NCBI GenBank assembly: GCA_911728455.2
Contig: OU452229.1
Location: 23,363,347-23,427,346, forward strand
DNA length: 64,000 nt
Source of the DNA: Marthasterias glacialis
Lineage: Eukaryota > Echinodermata > Asteroidea > Forcipulatida > Asteriidae
Direction of reading: 5' to 3'
The notes under the pieces were generated by a model. The model ran no database searches and was not told the origin of the DNA. It was given only the letters and a program-made list of their open reading frames with translations. Shown here in pieces: positions 27,801-39,800 of the stretch (positions are counted from its first letter, which is position 1; the number at the start of each line of letters is the position of its first letter). Both the position numbers and the translations under genes were made by a program.

Positions 27801-30800
27801 CTCGGTGAATGTGGAATGTATGTATATACAGAACGGTTTGATGTTACCTTTCACTCGATTGGTTATATTTTGGTCTGTAAACAAGGCTGTTAAAGTCTCT
27901 GTTCTTGCTCCTTTGCTCAGATTTGCCGAGGTATGATGTACACCAGTCACCGGACCCAATACAGAGGGGAGGTGTGTTGAGATTAGAATGTTTAGCATCA
28001 CAGGGCGCTGTTCCTGTCCCAGATGTGACGTGGCGGTTGGGCAAATCTATGGTCACAGCAGATGAAAGGTGAGGTCGTAGGTCATTTGAAACTATGGCTT
28101 CTAAGGCTTATTGCTCTGGCTAGGCATGTTTGGTGTGACTGTACTGAAAGTATACATAATAACTGATGGAGCCCAAGCCAGAGCCATAGCCAATCAGAAG
28201 CTGTGGTTTGGAAAAGTGGTCATAGTCATTTTCATGGGAATTGTGTTTGTATCAGCTGGCCAAGTTATTTACATTTTTTTAGAATAACTTATGCACATTT
28301 AATATGACAAATGTGGGGTAAAGGTGTGTAAGGAATGAAGGGTCAACTTGTGTTTGTGATGTCTTTATGTAGGCATGCAACGTCTCAGCTGATAAGCTGA
28401 TTTCCTCGTTTTTCGGTTTCTCAGCTGTGACCTTGAAAACTAAAATCACAGTACAAAGCATTGCTGTTCCTGGCACTTTCAGCTCTTTTTGACAAACTGC
28501 TGTTGCATGTCTGTTTTATGACATCGTCCTGAATAGTTACAAAGTAGTAGAAATTGTGTGTCGTGACCGAGTGGTTAGTGCGTTGGACTCAAGCTCTGGT
28601 GGCTGAGTCATCGGAGTGTGGGTTCGAGTCCCGGTCATGACACTAGTGTCCTTGAACAAGGCACTTTATCATAATTGCTCCGTAAAAGTTGGGGAGGTAG
28701 AGCCTTCTGCTCTACCAGCCAGGCTTCTGATGGATGATACCCAAGCCTACATCCTTATGGACTGTAAAGGGGATTACCCTGTTTCAGCCCCAGGAGTAGG
28801 TGGCAACAGCCCCTGGAAAAAACAATTGATTTGTAGCCCACACCTCGAGTGGCTTACTGGCCTTGTGTGTCTGGCGACTTCCATAAAAAAAAAAAATAAA
28901 AAAAAAAGATAATACGATAAACCTTTACCCTTTAAGCTGTCTAAAACACTGGTGATAAGGACCATGTCACACGGAGGCAATTTACAGGCAACCAGTTCTA
29001 GGCAATCTCCAAGAAGAACAAACATTCACATTTCAATTTTCACCTGATTTTCTTGAGGATTGTAAGACATTGTTAGAAAAATAACTCCTATGCTATCCAA
29101 AGTGTTTGTTTTGCATAGGGGTGCAGTTGGTTGCGTTTAAGTTGCCAGTAAAAATTGCCCCGAGTGACATGGCCCTAAGATATTACATAAAACCTTCCCG
29201 TTGTCTGCGTCGCATTCCTCCAGGAGAACCGTCTTACCCAACGGAGTCCTCCAAGTTACTGGGATTGATACATCAGATGCTGGTAACTACAGGTGCTTAA
29301 CTGAAAACATTGCAGACAAACGTAGGAGCCCAGTTTTCAGTGTTACCGTGCTGGAACCCTCTGCTACTGTCGATCCAGGGAGCCGGGACCCTGTAATCAT
29401 CGCCGGACCCAAACCCCAGAGAACACAAGTAGGGGAGACAGCGCTGTTTGAGTGCTTCGCTGATGGGGATGCACTGACAACAACATGGAGTCTGGAGGGT
29501 AAGAGCGTGTATTTGATGTTTTTTATTATTTGTTTTTATTGATGGCAACATTTTTAAGATGCTGCTGAAGGTTGACATGCCTCTAACCGGATTGTAGAAG
29601 TAGCTTCTATGTCTGTGGTCTTTGCATTGTATACTCTGACGTGCCTTTTAGACCAAATTGCCTTGCCCACTAATGGATAAAGCATGTTTAGAGTGACGCA
29701 AGATTTTATACACTCACAAGTGGCAAAGTTTCTTTGACATTGCAAACTTGAAATGGAAGACTGCCCCCTCCTTAAGACCTTTTCTTGTTTTCCTCCCTGG
29801 ACAATTAAAAAAAGAACTTAATTTATTAATACATGTAGGTGGTTCCATTGGGAGTATTTGGATTGTCATAAATATAATAGATCTATCCATACATGTATAA
29901 TTGATTTACTAATATTTACATCCCTTTCAAGTCTCGGTCTTACAAGAAATTCCCCCAGGACTTTTCTCTCTCTCCCCCCCCCCCCACTTCACCCATGCCT
30001 TCCAAGTGGATAGTTGTCAGAAGAACATCTGTTTACTTTCACTGTGAGCAGGTTTGATGGAGGCTTTAACTGAGGGGAAGTTGTGAGCGTCGTTAGGTTT
30101 CCCCTGATAACCACCGTTGCACCTGTCCATTCATAATTAGTAAATGAAGCGTTGATTTATATTGACGCTATAAAGAGGTAAAACAACCGAAAGGTAGCTG
30201 GTCATAATGTGGTGTGGCTGAAATATGACGATAGATGTACACCTTGAACTTTATGCAGGAAACTGGGGTGACTGAGCTTCTTCCACTCCACTCCCGATTT
30301 CATCAAGCTGTTAAGCGGGAAATTGTGCTTAGCAAGAATAAGCAGGGAACCAGTAACAATGTACATTACATTGTATTGTGGCTGGTAACCTGTTTCTGCA
30401 GCTTTATGAAATTGGATACTGGTATTTACACAGGTGCCCCTTAAAAAATGACAATGACAGTTTATCATTTCTGTAGAGGTAGGAAAATTTGTTTAACCCC
30501 GTAGCCACCGGATGACTTGTATACACGCAAATGTGTCCCCTGCCTGGAAATGGAAGCCGGAACAAAGGACACGCACTGCTGAACGTGCAAAGACCATACA
30601 CACGCTGTCTAAGGCTTCGTTTCACCCACACAAAGACTAATCATGGTCTTGAATATTTTGCCGTTTTCTGGCTATTGACCTTTGTCCTTTTGTTCCAAGA
30701 AGAGCATTTCGAGACATTGAGAGGCTTTCTCAATTGTTTATTCACTGTATTTCGGCTCAGTGGAGGTAAGTCAGAGTGAACCGGGAATCCAGCCATGGTT

Positions 30801-33800
30801 CTGGGTTTAGTACCAATCCTATGCCGTAGGTAATGGCCATGTTTTGCAATTCACAGTGCGTGAATTGGACACGCACGATGCAGTAAAGAGAATCTTTATT
30901 CTCTTGGCTTTGTCAAGTCGGGGTTTCTTTGTGCCAGCGAAAAATGATTCCGGCAATTCCGACAAAATAATCCCACCAGGGGGACAGGAAAAAAAAGGAA
31001 AGAAAAAAAATCCTGGCGATTAAAAAAAAAAAATTACGGGTAAAATTAAACTGACTTGTATTATTAAAAATGAAGTACTGCACAAGCAAAGAGTTGGTTA
31101 AGGCATACATGTACCTCATTAGCCTTAAACAAATGTATCAACAAATGCTCTGAAATTATGCTTTAAAAATATATACTTGAGAGCCCATTGTTTGAAATGA
31201 GCACTGGATAATTTAAATTATGATATGCTCCTTTGAGTATTTTGGATTGGGTTGAATAGGACTCACCCTGAAACCATTGCTACAGCCTCCGATATGAATA
31301 TTTTATTGGGTTTTCCGCACTTCGGCAACCACGTACTTAATGCTTGACTTAAAATTTAAAATCTTGAGTGAAACAGAAAAAGTCATCCTCGTTAATACTA
31401 ATGATTACTGTACATTGTAAGTGTTTAATTATTGACGGTAATTTGTTTCTACCTTCATGTTGTTCCAGGGGCTTTTGTCACTAATCCCTCTGCTATCAGA
31501 TTCCTGCTTCCTGCGTGGGATGCTAACAGTTCTCTTATAATCACTTCTCCTCGTTTCCTTCATCTTGAATGACTTTTTACGGGCAAGAATTCAGATCGTT
31601 CCCGTTGGGTATTTTGATATGAAAAATACAACCAGCAGTTGGAGCTTATCACATGCATCAGTGTTAAAAAATGAAAACTATTTTCCTTTTAAAATGGCGC
31701 CTGCCGATATTTGTTCTTCATTCTACAAGTTGGTAATCAGCTCAGGGCTCGATTTAGACACTAGCCCGGCGTACAAACACTAGTCAAGAGTGCCCTGGGC
31801 TAGTCAAACTTGCTTCTGGGTAGCCCGACCGGGCTAGTAAAAACTGAGTCAGATGACTCCTCTTTCTAAATGTACCCTGTCAGTTTTCTATGTGGTGTAA
31901 ATGGTCAGGCTAGTAAAAATTTGTGAGGGCTAGTCAAAACTATATCTGACTAGCCCGGTGGTTTAGTTAGGACAAAAAGTTAGCACAAGCCCTGCAGTTA
32001 TCAAGGACATTTTATAATTAGGTTTTCGATAAGACCCATAATAAATGACACTAAAAGTAGAACCAATACTGTTGTACAATGAAACCATACGCTCAGGTTG
32101 GTATTTTTAGTAAATAAATTGCTCTGTAATATTAGTAAATCCATCTATATGAGAACTGTCCATGATGTTTAATTGTACATACATGTACATGTGTGTACAT
32201 GTATGATGCTTCCAGAGAAGTGTACATTTAACTTCTTGATTCGTTTGACAATTATGGTTTTTTTTTTTTTCGTGGGCGTATCGGACCTCGTTGGTTAAGG
32301 ATTCCAGAGGGGTTGATTTGCCCCAAATTTTACATAGATAAAAACACAAGTACCAACTTGTAATAAAAAGTCTTTTAAATTTCCTCCCTTGCTTTGCCTG
32401 AATATTCCCCCATTGTTTTGCCCAAATTGGGGTGGGGGGCAACTGCCCTCCTGCCACCCCCCTCCCCTCGTATGCCTTTGCTTTTTGTGTATTGAGCCCT
32501 CAAAAACCTGAGTGCCTAATGTGATAAATACTTTGCTCTGTGTTCAATATTTTGTGAACGAAAGTAGAGAATTGACGGAAATGTACCCGATCCCTGCCAT
32601 CAACCGATGTTTTGCCTCATGGTGAAAAACTAGGGCAGAATGCAGATGAACTTCATCAATTCAAATTACTGGCAGGAGCTTAGGGGTGGACGACCTCTTT
32701 GCCACGTAATCCAATAGATTAAGGTCATCTCCAGAGATGACACATATTCATCATGTAAATAATGCCAATAAGTTATCTAAAGTAATTTGTCCTTGCAGGG
32801 GAGGTTACCGGGCTGATGCCAAAATCTGGAAAATTAAACAAGACATCCAGATTGTAATGTTTGTAGCTGATCGATTAAAAATGGTGTTAGATAGACGTTA
32901 GTATTTGCATCGGGGGGGGGGGAATGAATATAAATTTCAATTTGCCTTACACTGATGTGTGATAAGCTCTGTATACTCAGTGCTATTGAGTCCTGTGGAA
33001 AAAAAACCACAGGCAACTCGGGTGGGATTCGAACCCACGACTCCCGCTTGACTAGAGCAGATGTCTTAATCAGCACGCCCGGTGACGAGGGGCCAGTTCG
33101 AATCCAGTATTATTAGCGGCAGGTACCGCAAACAATTAGATAGATGTTAATATTTGCATCGGGGGAATGAATATAAATTTCAATTTGCCTTACACCGCTC
33201 TAGTCATGCGGGAGTCGTGGGTTCGAATCCCACCTGAGTTGCCTGTGTTTTTTTTCCACAGGACTCGAAAGCACTGAGTATACAGTGCTTATCACACATC
33301 GGTGTAAGGCAAATTGAAATTTATTAAAATGGTGTTCTTTAATTTTTATTTGACATGGACATTGTAAGGCCGTGTACGATTTGGTGGCTATGGCTGTAGC
33401 TAAGGCCTGTTGCTAAGGGTGTGCTATGGGCATCCTATATACTTCCACGCTTTCGCATGACGATCAGATCAACTCACCACAACCTAAATGGCAAATGAAA
33501 ATAGGCGTCCAAATTCAGTTCTAATCGGGTGCCAAGATATACACCCATCTGGCCGACACCATGGCACTCCAGGAAATTCACCTTGACTGTTGACAAGGAG
33601 AACCTTACACATTATTGTACTATACATCAAGGACCATATCCTGATGATGACACTTTCAAGGTCTTTTCATCAGTTTCTTTAGAAAGATATAAATGGCCAT
33701 GAATAGCCATTATGCGTAACATGCTGGGGGGACTGTCATGCAACCTTTTGCTTGCATGTTCATGCACTTTATCTGCTATTATTCCCCAGTGATAAAAAAA

Positions 33801-36800
33801 ACCGACCCGTCTTTTTCATTGTTGTATGTTTTTTTCCGCATTAAAATTTACAGTGTATGTGCATGGATTGCAGTCAAACTTGTTTAGCGTACATATGTAG
33901 GTTGTAGGGCCTTTTTTCAGACCTTGCACAAATAATGACGCCTTAGTTCGTGTAGATTTAGCCCTGCACACAACACTGAGCCAGAATATTCCGTAAATTT
34001 ACCAAAATAAAGAAAATATCCTTCGATATCGTTTTCCCTCGAGAAGGATTGATTTATTTATTGATCATTTCAGAGGAGAACTTAAACGATACACCTTGGC
34101 TCGATACTAATAATAATAATGCATTGGAGGGCAGCCTCTTAGCTTCTTCATGCCTTCTGTTCGGGCCTTTATCACATGGCCACGACCCTGCTGGTTTTAA
34201 ACGGTCGTTTTAGACCTTGGTCACCACTCTTTTATTCCCTTAACAATAACTCACTGTGTAATATCTTGAACAGAAAGAAATTATGTTCAAATGTTGACTT
34301 GCTGATAAAATACCTTTCAATTCTATTGAGTAAAGAAGTTTACTTAATACCCATAAAGACAAATGAGATCTTTTCTTACATGTTTAAGTCCTCGTTCAAA
34401 TAAAAACAGTTCAATGCATGTTAAACCATGTCAGGAAGTTTTTTCTCATTTCGTTTCTGGTCTTGTAAAAAAGTGTTTTGGTCCAGTGAACATTTTGAGC
34501 TACATGCCTTGCGATCTTGGGAAGTCCCCCAAAAAACCCAAGCCCTGAACCTTTGTCCTTTCCTAAATTATTATGGGCTTTTGAAATACTTTGAAACCTT
34601 TTGAAATGGTATCATGTAGTTCTGGGTTGGTGCCACAAATCATGTGGTCAGGCTTGGCTGGTTGTTTGTATGATATGATGTTTTCCCATATTTGATTATA
34701 ACTTTAAGAAATATTTAGTTAAATGGTGATTGCGTGAAAATGTAAGAGTCTCTTCATTACCCATCCCGCAAATAAGTACACTAAATAACAAAACAATTGC
34801 AGGTACGTGTAGGTCAATTTGTTTTTGGTCAATGAACCTGTTGGTGTGTTTATTTTCCCCCTTCCTACCAGCATGTCAGGAAACAAAAGTACTTTTTTTG
34901 TGCCAGGCCTTTTTGACATAACAATTTATGTAGATCTGTTAAGAAAATGTATGGGACTGATTGATCCGATGCTCCATTCATTGCCACTGTAAATTAATAT
35001 GTAACATCAGTTGTACGTATGCTTTAAAAAAAAATCCAGTTACGAAAACTTGCTCTTTTCAGGGTAAGGTAGTTTTTGCTTTTTATGTGCAAGGCACCTC
35101 TTTGACCCTCCTGCTCTTGTAAAAATTCTCAAGCAAGTTGGTAAACCATTTGAAACCATTTAACCGCATCGGTTGTGTAGGGTGGCATAGCTGTGCACTG
35201 AACTGTGTACATTGACTTAATACACTGCAGGCATCATTCTAAATCATAGTGGATGATATTAAATGGTCGGAGAGTAAGAGGGTTCTTAGGAAGGTAAACT
35301 TTCCACTGGGACATTTCGAGGGGCACCAAGGCAATGACAAGGGCATCGTCTTGTTGTCTCAAGAGAAGTCAGTCACTTTACAGGAAGAAAGAGTAGTTAT
35401 ACACTATTCCGAGCAGCTTGTTCATGGTGGTTTACACCACCGCAGCTATGGCTGCCGCATGCGCGCGTGATGCGACAACAGCGTGTCATCTGCGCATAAG
35501 TACCAATCAGCTTGGAGGCTTCACAGTGCGTGTGCGTCAATGCGCGCGTTCAGCGGCCATAGCTGTGATGGTGTAAATGGCCATGAACAAGCTGCTTGGA
35601 GCAGTCTATAGAACCAGGGACAAGTTTCAAGAATATCATCATGTAGACCCCAGGTCTTGTAAATGGGAAATTTTACCGCACAGGAAATGTTTTCACAAGA
35701 CTAACATATTTATGAGTCTTCTGTTTTTCTTCTTTAATTTGCTCAACATTTACATGTCGTATGAGGTTTGGAGTTGTGAAGCTTAAATCGATATTGATAA
35801 GATGTGTAGAACAGTACGAACAAAGTTTATATGTTTGAAAAACACTTGACTGCAGGACTTGTTTAGTTCAGGAGTACTGGCCCAATATTAAACATTTTGG
35901 ACTCTGGTCATTTTGGACTATGGTGCGGTGATTATTTTGAGCACTGTACATGTATTCAAAATAATCTCAAGACGTTTATCGGAATTGAAGAGCCTTTCTG
36001 TCATTCCCTCTAATATAGATGGACAAGCAATCAGAACTCAGGATGTTATCTACCTCGGAAGAAGTAATCTTCAGCTCCTCGAGGTGTCCTTCTTAGATGC
36101 TGGGGTGTATGTTTGCACAGTGGAAAACACCAACACTGGTGTGTCTGTGAGTGCTAGGGCCAAGCTCACAGTCATTGGTAAGTAAAGTTCATGGTGGATG
36201 GGGGAGGGAGGAGAAACTGTAGAATGGCAAGAATAGTTACGGGAATTTAAGGTGGCTACAGCTGCGGAGTTGGGTGATTTGTGGTCCGATCAAAACATTT
36301 TTGCTCTTCTGATTGTTAAGGCTTAAGATTTATGCATTATGGAGTAAATTCCACAAGCTAGAAACATGTAGTCTCCAGTAATAGTGCTATAATTCATTCT
36401 TATGTGACGCTTGTAGATCTACCACAATTGCTCTTTAAATCTATTGAATCTGAGACTCTTAGTGAGACTAACTCTTAAAGTCCACCTTGAGGAATACAAA
36501 TGTTGTGATTCATCCCTTGCCTTCCTCTCCCCACCCCTTCCCACCTCAGTGCCCCCAACATTCAGGGTTAAGCCGGAAAACTTCTTTGGGCCGATAGGAA
36601 GCACAGTCCGCTTCTCCTGTGGAGCAGCCGGTACTCCTGAGCCGCGCATCCGATGGCTTTTGAATGGCTACCCTGTTGAGTATGACGAGCGTCTTATTCA
36701 GCAGAAGTCGGATCAGTCAGATGACTTTGTCATCATCGGTGTCAAGCGAGAGGAAAGAGGCGTGGTCCAGTGCATTGCTGAGAACGAGGCGGGAAGTATT

Positions 36801-39800
36801 CAGTGGAGCGCTCATGCAAGGGTCCGAGTTGGACGTAAGTATTTATTAAAAGTTTAGTTAAGGGTGTTAAAGAATACTATATGTGTGGCAAGTTTTATCA
36901 AGCAGACCTGTGATTAAGAATGCAAATCAACTCCCTTTTCATCTGTACTGCTTGGATAAGAGGCTATGCTCTGTAACTACAGGGATGAAAACTTTGATCT
37001 TAACCTGGGGTCCAATTTCATGGCTCTGCTTACTGTGGATTTCTGCGCTTAGCACGCCGTGTAAAGCACATATTGTAGTTCTATGGGCCGTAAGTGGAGA
37101 ATTTGGCAGTAAGCAGAGCCATGAAATGGGACTTGGATCTTTTTATCTGCGCATCGTGAAAGAACCCTGATGTTTCCTTCATCTGTCATGAAGAAATCCT
37201 GCTCTTTGATCTAGTTCTCTAGCACTGAGGATACTGTTCCCAGAAGCTCCTTGAGATTTCTAACTCCAAGGAATATTTAAAGGTGGAAATGCCATCATTT
37301 TAACAAGCCTCTTAAATTTTGGGTCCTAGCTTCAGACCCGTTTGTGTCAGCAATGCCTCTCATTCCTGTAACTACTCTTCAAAGGGTCCAAACCCCAAAA
37401 TGCAATCAGGATATATAATTCATTTTTGAGTGATGTCGGTATATGAAGAGGAATATCTTGTAGGCTTTTCCCCAAAGGGTTGCAATATGGACTCTGTATG
37501 GTATGAAGCTGTAGTAGTTGATACCTTAATGCAAGCGCGGGATGTCAGTAAGCCCGTTAATCATTTTATGATGTCACTTCTGGGAAGCAATTGAAAGTTG
37601 TTCCAGTGAGTCTGAACAAGACTTGATATTCTCAGACCCCCGTCAGCCTTTTCCAGATTTATGACATGTAAAGCTGTTTTTATATTCCGGTGAATCAACA
37701 TATATATAGCAACTTTGGATTTTCATACAAATTTTGAGAAAGCTTGTACATTTAATATAATGACTAAAAATAAATGACTGAAAATAACTTATTAATGACG
37801 TACAAAAGTAAGAAATGTAGGTAGTGTTTAAGTTGCTAACAGTTCTGTACTGCTTTTATAACAAGACAAAAGTTTAAGATACAGAGACTTTTCCTTTTGA
37901 CCCCAGCTGGATTACCAACCCCACCTCAGAATATTCGTCTTGTACCGATCAGTGCTCGTTCAGTTATGGTAATGTGGGCCCCTCCAGAGGATGAGGGGAG
38001 CGGGGTGATTGCCTACACGGTGCACCATCGGCCTGTCATCGGTAAGGTCAACCTCATTTATTTTCCATTTTGATTCTGAGGTATAGCATGATGTGCCACA
38101 GACTTATAATGAAGGTGAACTTGCAGTAACACCATGAGGTATGAGATCGTTCCAGAAACTGACCGGAGTATACTGGTCCAAAGGTTGAGTACAAACCGGT
38201 TCTTCACGGAGCCATCACTACGCTAAAGAGATCTTGCATCACATGTGGTGTTACCGCAAACTTACCGCAAAGTTTTATTTATAAAAATATACAGATTTGT
38301 TATTTTCTTTTTGGGCAAAATACGATTGCCAATATGTGATTGTGCAACGATAGAATGTGATAACCGTCATGTCTTTGTTGTTGTTGTTGTTGTTGTTGTT
38401 GTAGATGGTTTTGAGCATCAGTCGACATTCATTGAGGATCAGTTTACAGGGATGATCAATGATCTTACTCCCCACACCAACTACTCGTTCTTCTTGAAAG
38501 CGTGGTCGAAAAATGGTCCCAGTGACGAATCCCAGCATTATTTCATCACGACTGATCAATCAAGTAAGTAGACCGATCACTTGCACTTTTAAACTTTGCT
38601 TGATACGGATCGACTTGGTAGTGTGCATCTAAGTTATCCATGATGGTACGAGCCCAGAATGGGAGACTGTTGGGGGCACTAGGTGGCAGCAGACTTACCA
38701 GGTAAATCCATTGAGGAGAACTGAGGCTCTTTGTGAAACCACGCCTTGGGCTTGAGCTCGGGCTCCATCTGCCTGATTGAAACCCTGTGAGGAAAGCACA
38801 CGTTTTCTAAACAACTGATGGAGCCCAAGCCGTGGTTTCGCAAATGGCCTAGGTTAACAATGGAAACTTATTTGGTATGTCTGCTGCAGACCTAGCCTTC
38901 CAAAGTCTCCCATCCTATCTTGAGTTAGGTCAACAGGTTTTGGATGTTGAGTTTCTGTGGGATTCTTCTGGATCCAAGAAGGTCCCTTGTAAAGCTGTGT
39001 ATCATGAGTTATGCATCAATGCTGGCGTGACATGTGTGTCAAGTCTTAATTAAAGAGTAAGTCATTAACCCTCCTACTCTTGGTACCATTTTCCAGTGAG
39101 TTGACCAACCATTTGAAACCATTCAACTGCAGGTGTATGGTGGCACAACTCTGCACAGAACTAACTGTGTACCTGTCTGTATTGTGTAGATTCATTAACC
39201 ACATGATATATTGAAGCTTGGTATACATGTAGTTCATCTGTCATTCAAAACCACAGTGGATTATATTGAATGGTCAGACAGTAGGAGGGTTGATGTGTAC
39301 TACGTAGATGCATTCGCCACATGATATCATATTGCAGTGTGGCATAGTTTATCATTCTAGACCACAGTGGATTATATTGAATGGTCAGACAGTAGGAGGG
39401 TTGATGTGTACTGCGTAGATGCATTCGCCACATGATATCATATTGCAGTGTGCCATAGCTTATTATTCAAAACCACAGTGGATGGTATTAAATGGTCAAA
39501 CAGTAGGAGGGTTATTGAAAGAAAATGAAGTGACTTAATGGTGCTTGATATTTTTCCATAGCGCCTGCATCTGCACCGGATTTCACAGTGGCAAGTAATA
39601 CACCCACCACTGTTACCATCAACTGGCAGCCCATTCCCCCTGAGCTGAGCCACGGAATCATCACCGGTTACCGCATTACGGTGCGGGAAACCGGTGAAGA
39701 GTCAATTGACAAGGATGTGGATGCATCGCTGACGGAGTACACACTGGAGAATCTGTTGGCTGGTAGGATCTACCAGGTGCGGATGGCAGCCTCAACGGAT

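Larger units (their letters stand above)
3817..27920 (+). other. 24.1-kb intron between Ig1 and Ig2 exons
   Basis: The largest intron. I see no credible exon in it apart from repeats. It contains SINEs, MITE-like elements, a decayed LINE 3' end, tandem arrays, a long palindrome, a tandem duplication at 24025-24205, poly-G runs (9768, 10935, 26583, 27207) and one perfect CTCF-type motif. First introns of developmental receptors often hold enhancers; none can be identified here by eye. Confidence 0.8.
29499..36018 (+). other. 6.5-kb intron inside Ig3
   Basis: AT-rich and repeat-filled. It holds a hairpin element (30246-30424), a 0.5-kb repeat (30498-30990), a hAT-like MITE (31743-31994), an inverted pair of SINE copies (32889-33335), a CCCTCCT-ended MITE (35103-35285) and a CpG-rich palindromic MITE (35412-35596). 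No exon candidate was seen. Confidence 0.75.
36835..37906 (+). other. Intron between Ig4 and FN3-1
   Basis: A 1.07-kb phase 1 intron. It holds a palindromic MITE-like element at 37008-37133 and a repeat segment at 37190-37385 whose related copy is at 57740-57930. Confidence 0.8.
38564..39561 (+). other. Intron between FN3-1 and FN3-2
   Basis: A 1.0-kb phase 1 intron, mostly occupied by two MITE-like elements at 38661-38911 and 39065-39514. Confidence 0.8.

Noticed and set aside
39245..39433. Repeated peptide in a minus-strand frame (37-residue period)
   Set aside because: It is the translation of the 111-bp tandem repeat within a MITE.
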